A stretch of 64,000 nt of DNA, taken from positions 1 through 64,000 of the forward strand of contig NZ_JASHIK010000002.1 in NCBI RefSeq assembly GCF_030733745.1, read 5' to 3'. A program made the position numbers and the translations under genes. This document shows positions 1 through 8,058 of this stretch, one piece after another. The stretch's first letter is position 1. Every line of letters starts with the position of its first letter. Below the pieces are notes generated by a model. That model did not search any database and was not told where the DNA came from. It worked only from the letters and a program-made list of their open reading frames with translations. This DNA comes from Stappia sp. MMSF_3263 (lineage in GTDB: Bacteria; Pseudomonadota; Alphaproteobacteria; Rhizobiales; Stappiaceae).

Positions 1-2
1 CC

Positions 3-116
3 GCGCCGGCCGTTTCTTTCCTGCCGGTTCAGGCGGTCGCGCAGGCCGCCTCCCGCCGGCGGGACGACACATGTTCACATCGTTTCAGGGCGCGTGACGC
101 GCGGGGGGATCCATGA
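3..116 (+). other. Open frame at left edge, possible 3' tail of an upstream gene
   Basis: One frame stays open from the window edge and stops at a TGA that overlaps the next ATG as ATGA, the way operon genes often couple. The first 20 or so codons have high third-position GC, the rest less so. The predicted peptide matches no family I recognise. TAXI-type TRAP permeases are often preceded by a receptor or DUF1850 gene, which makes a tail plausible, but this is inference only. Confidence 0.2.
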
Positions 117-2944
117 GCGAGGACAAGAACACAGGGCAGCTGAGCGCCGCCGAACTTGAGGATCTTGTTGCCTCCACCGATACCGGCGGACGTAACCCGA
201 CCAGCCGCCAGGTGGCGCTCCTCATCGCCGGCGTCGCGCTCGCCTGGTCGCTCTTCCAGGTCTGGATCGCATCGCCGCTTCCCTACATGTTCGGCGTCGG
301 GGTGTTTTCCAGCCGCGAGGCCCGGCCGATCCACCTCGCTTTCGCGATGTTCCTGGCCTATCTGGTGTTTCCGGCCTTCCGCACCTCGCCGCGCCGGTCC
401 GTGCCGCTTGCCGACTGGGCGCTGGCCATCGGCGCGACCGCCTGTGCTCTCTATCTCTTCGTCTTCGACACCGCTCTGATCAAGAGCCTGCTCGGCTCGC
501 GTCTTGCCGAACGGCCGAACGCACCCAACACGACCGATGTCGTGGTCTCCGTCTTCGGCATCCTGTTCCTGCTCGAGGCCACGCGCCGCTCGCTCGGACC
601 GCCGCTGATGATCGTGGCGATGGTGTTCCTGGGCTACACGTTCCTGGGGCCCTACGCGCCCGGGCTGCTTGCCTGGAAGGGCGCCAGCTTCAACGCCGTC
701 GCCTTCCACCAGTGGCTGTCGACGGAGGGCGTGTTCGGCATCGCACTCGGCGTTTCCACCGATCTGGTCTTCCTGTTCGTGCTGTTCGGCGCGCTTCTCG
801 ACAAGGCCGGGGCCGGCAACTACTTCATCAAGGTGGCGTTTTCGCTGATGGGCCATTTCAGTGGCGGCCCGGCCAAGGCCGCTGTCGTCGCCTCGGGCAT
901 GACCGGCCTGATTTCCGGTTCCTCGATCGCCAATGTGGTGACCACCGGCACCTTCACGATCCCGATGATGCGCCGGGTCGGCTTCTCGCGCGAGAAGGCG
1001 GGCGCGGTCGAGGTGGCCTCGTCGGTCAACGGCCAGATCATGCCGCCGGTGATGGGCGCTGCCGCCTTCCTGATGGTGGAATATATCGGCATTTCGTATT
1101 TCGAGGTGGTCAAGCACGCGTTCCTGCCGGCGATCATCTCCTATATCGCGCTCGTCTATATCGTTCATCTGGAAGCCATGCGGCAGGGCATGGAAGGCCT
1201 GCCGCGCGCCAACGAGCCAAAGCCGCTGAAATGGGCGATGATCTCCTTCGGAGTGACCGTCTCCGTGCTGCTGGCCATCGCCGGCGGGGTCTACTACCTG
1301 TTCACCGCCTTCCAGGCGCTCGGATCGACCCCGAACCGGCTGCTGGCCGTGGTCATCATCCTGGGGCTTGTCTTCAGCGTGATGGCGTTGCTGCGCTCGC
1401 GCACGGACGAGGACACACGCGCCAAGGTCGTCTCGACCGGCGCGCTGGTGCTGGGCATTGCCACCATCTCCGCCTTCGGCCTGTTCTATTTCATGGGCGT
1501 GCTGCGGGCGACCGCCGGCGGGGCGACTTCCTGGGTGGTCGCGGCGCTGCTGCTTGCCGCCTATGTGGGACTGGTTCGCTATTGCTCGGCGTTTCCGGAA
1601 CTCGAGCTGGACGACCCGAACGAACCGGTGATCCGGCTCCCCGATCCGGGGCCGACGGTGAAGTCAGGCCTGCATTTCCTGCTGCCGGTGCTGGTGCTGA
1701 TCTGGTGCCTGATGGTTGAACGCCTGTCGCCGTCGCTGTCGGCCTTCTGGGCGACGGCGCTGATGATCTTCATCCTGGTCACCCAGCGGCCGCTGTTCGC
1801 CATGTTCCGCGGCCAGGAGCTTGCCGGCACGGCGAAGCTCGGCTGGAGCGAGCTGATCGACGGGCTGATCGCGGGCGCGCGCAACATGATCGGCATCGGC
1901 ATCGCCACGGCCGCCGCCGGCATTATCGTCGGCGCCGTGTCGCAAACAGGCGTCGGTTCGGTGCTCGCGGCACTGGTCGAGTTCCTCAGCCAGGGACAGA
2001 TCCTGCTGATCCTGATCTTCACCGCAATCCTCAGCCTGATCCTGGGCATGGGCCTGCCGACGACGGCCAACTAAATCGTCGTCTCCTCGCTGCTGGCGCC
2101 GGTGATCGTCGCGCTCGGCCAGCAGAACGGCCTCATCGTGCCGCTGGTCGCGGTGCATCTCTTCGTCTTCTATTTCGGCATCATGGCGGACGTGACCCCG
2201 CCTGTGGGGCTTGCGTCATTTGCCGCAGCGGCGGTTTCCGGCGGCGATCCGATACGAACGGGCTTCGTCGCGTTCTTCTATTCGATGCGCACCGCGTTGC
2301 TGCCGTTCCTGTTCATCTTCAACACCGACCTGCTGCTGATCGACGTCACGCCGGTGGAAGGGGCGATCGTCTTCGTCGTCGCGACGCTGGCGATCCTGAT
2401 ATTCACCGCCGGCGCGCAAGGGTTCTTCATCGTGCGTTCGCGCCTGTGGGAATCGGCCGTCCTTATTCTGGTCGCCTTCACCCTGTTCCGGCCGGGCTTC
2501 TGGATGGACATGGTGGCGGCGCCCTATACCAGTGTCGATCCGGTGACGATCGAGGAGACACTTGGAGCCGCAACGCCGGGCACCGAGCTGCGTGCGACGG
2601 TGGCGGCGATCGACGATGTCGGCGATCCGATCACACTGACGATGATGATCCCGGTCGGCGACGAGCCAACGGGAGCGGAACGGCTGGAGGCGTTCGGACT
2701 GCTGGTCTTCGAGCAGGACGGCAAGCTCGTTTCGGACGGTGCGTCGTTCGATTCCAAGGCGCAGGACGCAGGCTTCGATTTCGACCAGACGTTCCTGAGC
2801 CTCGAGGTTCCCGCCTCCCAGCCGCCGCGTGAGCTCTTCTACATCCCGGCGCTCCTGCTGCTCGGCGTGATTTATGTCATACAGCGCCGCCGGCGAACCC
2901 TGCTTGGCGAGGAGCGGGCGCGCGAAAGGGAGGCTGCGGCATGA
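113..2944 (+). pseudogene. Fused TRAP transporter permease (4TM/12TM, DUF3394 C-terminus) interrupted by in-frame TAA
   Basis: This is a membrane permease of the TRAP family in which the small and large subunits are fused, for sodium- or proton-driven uptake of an organic anion delivered by a periplasmic receptor. Residues 1-653 carry many membrane spans and end in GMGLPTTAN. The next codon, 2072-2074, is TAA, where the family has tyrosine (TAC or TAT). The same frame then continues with IVVSSLLAPVIVALG, the conserved VTPPVGLA motif and a DUF3394-type C-terminal domain up to 2944, so one substitution at 2074 explains the break. A GTG at 2102 could in principle restart translation but has no ribosome-binding site. 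The start at 113 follows a G-rich stretch. The 3' end overlaps uspA by ATGA. A sequencing error, a true pseudogene or readthrough are all possible. Confidence 0.85.
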
Positions 2945-3381
2945 GCAATATCTTCAAGCATGTTCTTGCCTGTGTGGACCTTGGCGACGAGGCCTCGTCG
3001 GCACAGGTGATCGCGGCCGCGATGGAAACGGTCGGCGGCAACGACACACTGCATGTGTTCACCGCTGTGCCGGATTTCGGGCGTAGCATCGTCGGATCGT
3101 TCTTTCCCGACGACTACGAGAAGTCGGCGATACAGAAGGCGCGCGATGCGCTGCACACCTTCATCGACGCGCATGTGCCGAAGGGGACCCGCGTGCAGGC
3201 GGTGATCGGCCACGGCAACATTTACGAGGAAATCCTCGTTTCCGCCGACAAGGTCAAGGCCGACCTGATCGTCATAGGCTCGCACAGGCCCGAGCTGAAG
3301 GACTACCTGCTCGGACCCAATGCGGCGCGCGTCGTGCGTCACGCGAAGATCTCGGTGCTCGTGGTGCGCGGAGCCGCCTGA
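2941..3381 (+). CDS. Universal stress protein (UspA family), TRAP-linked
   Basis: A 146-residue single-domain UspA protein, the normal family length. The N-terminus IFKHVLACVDL is the first beta strand, and GSHRPELKDYLLGPNA near residues 115-130 corresponds to the nucleotide-binding loop, ending with the typical VVRHAKISVLVVR strand. The gene overlaps the TRAP permease by 4 bases. UspA proteins next to TRAP permeases (for example TeaD beside the ectoine transporter) bind ATP and modulate transport, so this one probably regulated the neighbouring permease. Because the upstream gene is broken at TAA, translational coupling may be lost unless the stop is read through. Confidence 0.85.
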   Translation: MSNIFKHVLACVDLGDEASSAQVIAAAMETVGGNDTLHVFTAVPDFGRSIVGSFFPDDYEKSAIQKARDALHTFIDAHVPKGTRVQAVIGHGNIYEEILVSADKVKADLIVIGSHRPELKDYLLGPNAARVVRHAKISVLVVRGAA

Positions 3382-3405
3382 CGCGGTTTTCGTCTTGCGG
3401 TGCGC

Positions 3406-4497
3406 TCAGCCGTCGCGGGGCAGGCGGTAGCGCTCGAACAGACCGGCAAGGCTTCCCTCGACCAGCCAGGCGATGCCGAGACGGGCGCCGATGGCGATCG
3501 ACAGCATGACGACAGGCGCGGAAATGGCGAGCGCGGATGCGGCCGTGATTCCCTGGCCGATGGTGCAGCCGAACGCCATGATGCCGCCTGTTCCCATGAG
3601 GAAGGCGCCGCTCATGTGGCGTCGCAACTCGCGGACGTCGTCGCAGGCCTCCCAGCGGAATTCGCGCTTGAACAGGGCGCCGGCGAAAGCGCCGCAGACG
3701 ACGCCGAGAACCGAACCGATGCCGAAGGTCAGGCTCGCACCGCTGAAGGTCATCAGATAGACCAGCGCGTCTCCCAGGGGACGAACGAAGGTGAAGGATT
3801 CCAGTCGTTGCGGCTGGAACGGATTGCTGCCGGCCAGAGCCGTCGCAACCCAGCCGCCGGCAATCACAAGACCGACGGCAAGACCGCTGACGACGAGACG
3901 GCGCTCGCGCCGGAAGGCGGGGTCGCGGACCGCCCACGCAAGCAGGGCGCCGGCGACCGAAAGGCCGACCGCAGGTCCCGTGTCCAACCCCAGAAGCCGG
4001 TTGACGACCCCGTCGAGAGCCATGCCGCCGGTTGCCTCGAACGACACCGTGAAGGGGTCGACCAGCCACTGGCGGGCAACGCCGGTGAGGCCGCGCATCG
4101 CCATGTAGGCCGAGACGGCCATCACCAGGAAGGTCACCACGGACTTGAGGTCTCCGCCGCCGATCCGCGCGAGCGTGCCGAATCCGCAGGTGCCGACCAG
4201 CGCCATGCCGACGCCGAACATCAGACCGCCGACAATCGCTCCAAGCCAGGGGAAGGAGGTGGGCAGATAGATGGAATGACGGAGATCGAAGACGCCGGCC
4301 GCGGCCAGAACCTGCGTCACGGCGATCGCCACCGCGATGGCAAGGCCCCAGCTTCTCAGTCGTCGCCTGTCATCGCCCAGGAAAGCGTCCTCGAAGGCGC
4401 CCATCGTGCAGAAGCGGCCGACGCGCGCGGCGAGGCCGAGCACGAGGCCGCCGCCAAAGCCGCTAAGGGCCACGATCTGCGTGGTCGTCAGTTCCAT
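3406..4497 (-). CDS. soxT: YeeE/YedE family sulfur-compound transporter SoxT
   Basis: A 363-residue polytopic inner-membrane protein of the YeeE/YedE (TsuA-like) family, which imports thiosulfate or related sulfur species. Conserved cysteine motifs sit in the membrane: GRFCTMGA (Cys30), GTCGFGTLARIGGGDL (Cys104) and AFGCTIGQG near the C-terminus. In TsuA such cysteines relay the substrate. The open frame extends upstream to 4644, but the ATG at 4497 has a GGGAGG ribosome-binding site about 8 bases away and begins the first membrane span directly. It is the third gene of the leftward soxS-soxR-soxT group, the arrangement known from Paracoccus sox loci. Transport of thiosulfate specifically is inferred. 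Confidence 0.85.
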   Translation of the reverse strand: MELTTTQIVALSGFGGGLVLGLAARVGRFCTMGAFEDAFLGDDRRRLRSWGLAIAVAIAVTQVLAAAGVFDLRHSIYLPTSFPWLGAIVGGLMFGVGMALVGTCGFGTLARIGGGDLKSVVTFLVMAVSAYMAMRGLTGVARQWLVDPFTVSFEATGGMALDGVVNRLLGLDTGPAVGLSVAGALLAWAVRDPAFRRERRLVVSGLAVGLVIAGGWVATALAGSNPFQPQRLESFTFVRPLGDALVYLMTFSGASLTFGIGSVLGVVCGAFAGALFKREFRWEACDDVRELRRHMSGAFLMGTGGIMAFGCTIGQGITAASALAISAPVVMLSIAIGARLGIAWLVEGSLAGLFERYRLPRDG

Positions 4498-4594
4498 CGG
4501 CCGCGCCTCCCTCACGCAAGCACGATCACCGACCGGGACGTCTCCTGGCGACGGCTGGCCTCTCGCGGGCCGTTGCTGCCGCCGCCGTGTCCGG

Positions 4595-4957
4595 TCAGTC
4601 CCTGCAAAATACGGTGTAGACCGCCTCGATGATCTGCCGGGCATCCTCGTTGGCGAGCCGGTAGTAGACGATCTTGCCGTCGCGCCGTGTCGTCACGAGC
4701 TTGTCCATGCGCAACCGCGCAAGCTGCTGGGACACGGTCGGCTGACGAAGCGACAGGAGCGATTCCAGTTCGGTCACGGATTTCTCGCCCTCGGCCAGGA
4801 TGCAGAGGATCAGCAGGCGGCTCTCATGGGCGATCGCCTTGAGGAAATCGCTGGCATGCTTTGCCCTGTCGACGATCTTGTCGAGTTCCTCGGAGCATTC
4901 GAGGTCCTTGATACGGGGTAGTGACAAGTTCTGGTCCTTTTGCCTGGAAGCTGGCAT
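4595..4957 (-). CDS. soxR: ArsR-family sulfur-responsive repressor SoxR (BigR/SqrR type)
   Basis: A 120-residue winged-helix repressor. The recognition region contains LRQPTVSQQLARLR (about 70-83) and the wing TTRRDGKIVYYRL. Cysteines lie at 21, 52 (LILCIL) and 118 (VFCRD). The 66-residue spacing of Cys52 and Cys118 is that of the thiol pair that forms a tetrasulfide bridge in the persulfide sensors SqrR and BigR, so the redox switch appears intact. It belongs with soxS upstream and soxT downstream, divergent from the soxV-F genes. Two matches to the SqrR-type ATTC-N8-GAAT operator in this locus are its probable targets. The start codon lacks a strong ribosome-binding site, so the exact N-terminus is less certain. 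Confidence 0.85.
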   Translation of the reverse strand: MPASRQKDQNLSLPRIKDLECSEELDKIVDRAKHASDFLKAIAHESRLLILCILAEGEKSVTELESLLSLRQPTVSQQLARLRMDKLVTTRRDGKIVYYRLANEDARQIIEAVYTVFCRD

Positions 4958-5049
4958 CTGCGCCGACCCGGACGGTCCCTCGGCGTCAGTCTATCGTGTA
5001 TCGGAAGGATTGTCCGCGTCCCTGGCGGGCAGCGTGGCGGACACCTCGT

Positions 5050-5460
5050 TCAGCCCGGCGTTCGCGTCCCGTTCGACGCCTGGTCGCCGCCAAGCGTGCC
5101 CTTCAGCTTGCCGACCATCTCGGCGAGCAGGCCCCAGAAGAAATCCTCGCCCGGATAGCCGCGGATCCGGCCGTATTCTCGGCCCTCGTGAACCAGCGCG
5201 AAACTGGGCGTGAACCGCTCGCCGCGCATCCAGGCCAGATCGTCCGGCATGGGTTCGTGAATGTCGATGCGGCGCAGCGGCGCGAAGGCGCCTTCCTCGG
5301 TCTTCGGGTAGATCGGCGCAATCTGGGCGTCCCACATCTCGCACCACTCGCAACCGCGCTGCTCGAACATGACGAGCTCGGCCGCGGCAAGGCGCTGCGA
5401 TGTCGCCCCGGCGACACAGAGCGCGGTCACGAGGCTGAGGGCAGTCAAGCGGATGTGCAT
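5050..5460 (-). CDS. soxS: Periplasmic thioredoxin-fold protein SoxS
   Basis: A 136-residue protein with a signal peptide (residues 1-27, ending LAAAEL) and a thioredoxin fold with the redox motif CEWC at residues 37-40. The sequence FTPSFAL carries the cis-proline loop, and GYPGEDFFWGLL is typical of SoxS. In Paracoccus, SoxS keeps SoxY in its active state by reducing its carrier cysteine, receiving electrons through the membrane protein SoxV. It is the first gene of the leftward soxSRT group and faces soxV across a 212-base divergent region, fitting that partnership. The last 15 residues are polar and unlikely to belong to the fold. Confidence 0.88.
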   Translation of the reverse strand: MHIRLTALSLVTALCVAGATSQRLAAAELVMFEQRGCEWCEMWDAQIAPIYPKTEEGAFAPLRRIDIHEPMPDDLAWMRGERFTPSFALVHEGREYGRIRGYPGEDFFWGLLAEMVGKLKGTLGGDQASNGTRTPG

Positions 5461-5505
5461 GTTCCGTGCTCGCTAAAAGGTGAGGCGACGATCGCCCGCC
5501 GCCAG

Positions 5506-5535
5506 CCTATACCAAAACAGATGGATCACATGCAA
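5506..5535 (-). promoter_or_regulatory. Candidate promoter of soxS-soxR-soxT
   Basis: On the minus strand a TTGCAT hexamer (5530-5535) and TATAGG (5506-5511) are separated by 18 bases, about 45 bases upstream of the soxS start. This is a good sigma-70 type fit for a GC-rich genome. The -35 element lies inside the degenerate SoxR-type site. Confidence 0.5.
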
Positions 5536-5545
5536 AAAACAGAAT
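5530..5545. promoter_or_regulatory. Degenerate SoxR/SqrR-type operator between soxS and soxV
   Basis: The sequence reads ATGC-N8-GAAT on the plus strand, one mismatch from the ATTC-N8-GAAT consensus described for SqrR. It covers the -35 hexamer of the leftward soxS promoter, which would let the soxR product repress its own operon. Assignment is by motif only. Confidence 0.45.
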
Positions 5546-5672
5546 ACGTGTATGTGTCACGAGGTCACATTGTCGTGCGCGCCCTGCACGCGCAGTCAAG
5601 GGGCATGACCGGCACGATACCGCCAAGCCGGATGCCGAAGACACGCCACCGCGAAGCCAGACAGGATCAGGC

Positions 5673-6410
5673 ATGTTTCAGGACGTAACCCTTATCGGCG
5701 CATTCTTTGCCGGACTGCTTTCCTTCGTGTCACCTTGCGTGCTGCCGCTGGTGCCGCCCTATCTGGGGTTCCTTGCAGGCGTCTCCCTCGACCAGTTGAC
5801 AGGCGAGGGGGAGGAGAAGGCGGACCCGCACAAGGTGTTCTTCGCTTCGCTGGCCTTCGTCCTGGGCTTCACGACGGTTTTCGTGGCGCTCGGCGCGAGC
5901 GCGTCCTTCATCGGCCAGTTCGTCACCCAGCATATCCAGATCTTCGGCTATATCGCCGGTGCGGCGATCATCGTCATGGGACTGCATTTTCTGGGCGTGT
6001 TCCGAATCGGGCTTCTCTATCGGGAGGCACGGGTTCATGTCGAGCGCAAACCGGCCGGGCTTGTCGGGGCCTATGTCATCGGCCTGGCGTTCGCCTTCGG
6101 CTGGACGCCCTGCGTCGGCCCGATCCTGGCGGCGATCCTGTTCGTCGCGGGAAGCGAGGAATCGGTCCTGAAGGGAGCGGTTCTGCTGGGATCCTACGCA
6201 CTGGGAATCGGGGTGCCGTTCCTGATCGCGGGACTTTTCGCAGGTCCGTTCATGCGCTTCATGAAGCGCTTCCGCCGGCACATGGTCACGGTCGAACGGG
6301 TGATGGGCGTGTTCATGATCATCACCGGCGTTGCCTTCATGACCGGCCAGATGGCGCGGCTGTCATTCTGGCTTCTCGAGGCTTTTCCCGGACTTGCGAC
6401 CATCGGCTGA
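5673..6410 (+). CDS. soxV: CcdA-family thiol-electron transporter SoxV
   Basis: A 245-residue inner-membrane protein of the CcdA/DsbD transmembrane family with about six spans. The two reactive cysteines are in SFVSPCVLPLVPP (Cys22) and GWTPCVGP (Cys147), the hallmark pair that carries reducing equivalents from cytoplasmic thioredoxin to the periplasm. In sox loci it supplies SoxS and/or SoxW. Usually soxW follows; here the next gene is soxX, so SoxS is the only visible periplasmic acceptor. It starts the rightward gene series, divergent from soxS. Confidence 0.88.
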   Translation: MFQDVTLIGAFFAGLLSFVSPCVLPLVPPYLGFLAGVSLDQLTGEGEEKADPHKVFFASLAFVLGFTTVFVALGASASFIGQFVTQHIQIFGYIAGAAIIVMGLHFLGVFRIGLLYREARVHVERKPAGLVGAYVIGLAFAFGWTPCVGPILAAILFVAGSEESVLKGAVLLGSYALGIGVPFLIAGLFAGPFMRFMKRFRRHMVTVERVMGVFMIITGVAFMTGQMARLSFWLLEAFPGLATIG

Positions 6411-6460
6411 GCTTCTCGGTGCGCACATGCCCGCCCGTCGGAGCGGCGGCGGGTTTATGT

Positions 6461-6476
6461 ATTCTCATAATTGAAT
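6461..6476. promoter_or_regulatory. Perfect ATTC-N8-GAAT operator upstream of soxX
   Basis: ATTC at 6461-6464 and GAAT at 6473-6476 are separated by exactly 8 bases in an AT-rich island within GC-rich DNA. This is the full half-site pair described for the persulfide-responsive repressor SqrR. A second GAAT lies at 6481-6484. The site ends 7 bases before the -35 of the soxX promoter, so bound SoxR could block RNA polymerase. Confidence 0.6.
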
Positions 6477-6483
6477 ATGTGAA

Positions 6484-6512
6484 TTGATCCCGGCGAGGCT
6501 TGCTGCTAGGCT
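6484..6512 (+). promoter_or_regulatory. Candidate promoter of the soxXYZAB(CDEF) genes
   Basis: TTGATC (6484-6489) and TAGGCT (6507-6512) are spaced by 17 bases, followed by a leader of about 70 bases to the soxX ATG. It directly follows the SoxR-type operator. The region 6411-6590 otherwise holds no gene. Confidence 0.5.
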
Positions 6513-6590
6513 CCTTCTGCGTCGTGATGTCACGGACACACGATACAAAAACAAAGCCGGGATCGCCGGCAGAGGGAAGGAACATCGCCC

Positions 6591-7046
6591 ATGAAGGTCT
6601 TTCGCCGGAGCATGGTGGCCGGTTGCGCGCTGCTTCTCGGCATGTCCGCGGCCGTTGCCCAGGACATCGTCGCCTATGAAGTCGTCGACGGGACGATCCC
6701 CAAATCCTTGACCGGCACGCCGGGCGACCCGGTCGCAGGGCGTGAAGTGATGGTCGACCGGCGTCTTGGAAACTGCGTTGCCTGTCACACCGCGGGCGTC
6801 TTTTCCGACCAGCAGTGGCATGGCGAAGTCGGCCCGCCGCTCGATGGCGTCGCCGACCGCTGGGACGAGGCATCGCTGCGCATGATCATCGTCAACGCCA
6901 AGGCGGTTTATGACGGAACGATCATGCCGGCCTTCTACCGCAATGACGGTTTCAACCGCGTCGCGCCGAAATTCGCGGGCAAGACGATCATGTCGGCCCA
7001 GCAGGTCGAGGACGTGGTTGCCTATCTGATGACCCTGAAGGACTAG
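6591..7046 (+). CDS. soxX: Sulfur oxidation c-type cytochrome SoxX
   Basis: A 151-residue periplasmic monoheme cytochrome, the small subunit of SoxAX, which oxidatively couples thiosulfate to the SoxY cysteine. A signal peptide spans residues 1-23 (ending AVAQ). The heme motif CVACH is at 62-66 and the axial methionine is likely Met112 in IMPAFYR. GEVGPPLDGVADRW is the SoxX signature. The ATG follows AGGGAAGGAAC. It is the first gene after the operator and promoter, followed by soxY 87 bases downstream. Together with the two hemes of SoxA this predicts a triheme SoxAX complex. Confidence 0.93.
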   Translation: MKVFRRSMVAGCALLLGMSAAVAQDIVAYEVVDGTIPKSLTGTPGDPVAGREVMVDRRLGNCVACHTAGVFSDQQWHGEVGPPLDGVADRWDEASLRMIIVNAKAVYDGTIMPAFYRNDGFNRVAPKFAGKTIMSAQQVEDVVAYLMTLKD

Positions 7047-7133
7047 GATCAGCCCTGCCCAGGTGACTGATCCCGGGCCTTGAGACCGGCCCCGGCAAGA
7101 CCGGAGATCCGGACAAAGCGTGAGGAAAGATCA

Positions 7134-7586
7134 ATGACAATCACACGACGCCAGGCTCTTGCGCTGGGTGCAGGTGCAGCAGTGCTGACAGCTGCCGGGC
7201 TGCCGAGCCTTGCATTTGCTGACGACGCCAAGGTGCAGGCCGCCATCGACGCGTTTTCCGGCGGCGCCGCCCCGGAGACGGGAACGGTTTCCCTGACGGC
7301 TCCCGAAATTGCGGAAAACGGCAACACCGTGCCGATCGGCGTTTCCGTGGAGAGCCCGATGACAGAGGCGGATCACGTGACTGCGGTCATCCTGCTGGCG
7401 GCCGGAAACCCGCAGCCGGGCGTGGCGACTTTCCACTTCTCGCCGATGTCGGGGGCTGCCGAAGCAACGACGCGGATGCGTCTGGCCAAGACGCAGGACG
7501 TCATCGCCCTGGCGAAGACCTCGACCGGCAAGGTCTACATGGACCGCAAGTCGGTCAAGGTGACCATCGGCGGCTGCGGCGGCTGA
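7134..7586 (+). CDS. soxY: Sulfur carrier subunit SoxY
   Basis: A 150-residue carrier protein whose C-terminal swinging arm GGCGG places the sulfur-carrying Cys148 three residues from the end, as in all functional SoxY proteins. The N-terminus ITRRQALALGAG is a twin-arginine signal, so the folded SoxYZ dimer is exported by Tat. The frame is open upstream, but the ATG at 7134 with GAGGAAAG just ahead and immediate Tat motif is the clear start. soxZ follows 52 bases later; SoxZ has no signal and travels with SoxY. Confidence 0.95.
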   Translation: MTITRRQALALGAGAAVLTAAGLPSLAFADDAKVQAAIDAFSGGAAPETGTVSLTAPEIAENGNTVPIGVSVESPMTEADHVTAVILLAAGNPQPGVATFHFSPMSGAAEATTRMRLAKTQDVIALAKTSTGKVYMDRKSVKVTIGGCGG

Positions 7587-7638
7587 TCGCCGCGCCCATC
7601 CGACCACTTCAAGCATTCAACGCCAGCAGGAGCGTGCG

Positions 7639-7965
7639 ATGTCCACTTCCAAGCCCCGCGTCAAGGTGCCCAAGACGGCGTCCAAGGACGAGGTTATCCA
7701 GATCAAGACCCTGATTTCCCACACGATGGAGTCGGGGCAGCGCAAGGATTCCGACGGCAAGCCGATCCCGCGCAAGATCATCAACAAGTTCAAGTGCGAG
7801 TTCAACGGCAAGACCGTTTTCGAGTGCGACATGGAGCCGGCAATCTCGGCGAACCCGTATCTCGAGTTCAGCGCCAAGGTGCCGGAAAGCGGCACGTTCA
7901 CCTTTACCTGGGTGGATGACGACGGATCGGTCTATTCGACCGATGCGAAGATCGCCGTCGAATAG
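7639..7965 (+). CDS. soxZ: Sulfur carrier partner SoxZ
   Basis: A 108-residue protein of the immunoglobulin-like SoxZ fold with no signal peptide, as expected for hitch-hiker export with SoxY through Tat. The segment ISHTMESGQRKDSDGKPIPR is the conserved SoxZ region, followed by the FECDMEPAISANPYLEF strand pair that contacts SoxY. SoxZ lacks a catalytic cysteine; Cys in KFKCEF is not a carrier. Its place directly after soxY is universal. Confidence 0.95.
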   Translation: MSTSKPRVKVPKTASKDEVIQIKTLISHTMESGQRKDSDGKPIPRKIINKFKCEFNGKTVFECDMEPAISANPYLEFSAKVPESGTFTFTWVDDDGSVYSTDAKIAVE

Positions 7966-8058
7966 ACACGCCGGCCGGCGGCCGGCACCGTCGGCCGCAA
8001 TGGCGCGACAAAGAAGAACGAGACGAACCGAACGGTTCGCGCTGGAGGGGAAAGCCAT

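Noticed and set aside
2102-2944. Independent gene for the C-terminal part of the TRAP permease
   Set aside because: It begins in the middle of a conserved membrane motif, has no ribosome-binding site, and is in the same frame as the upstream part, so it is the remainder of one broken gene.
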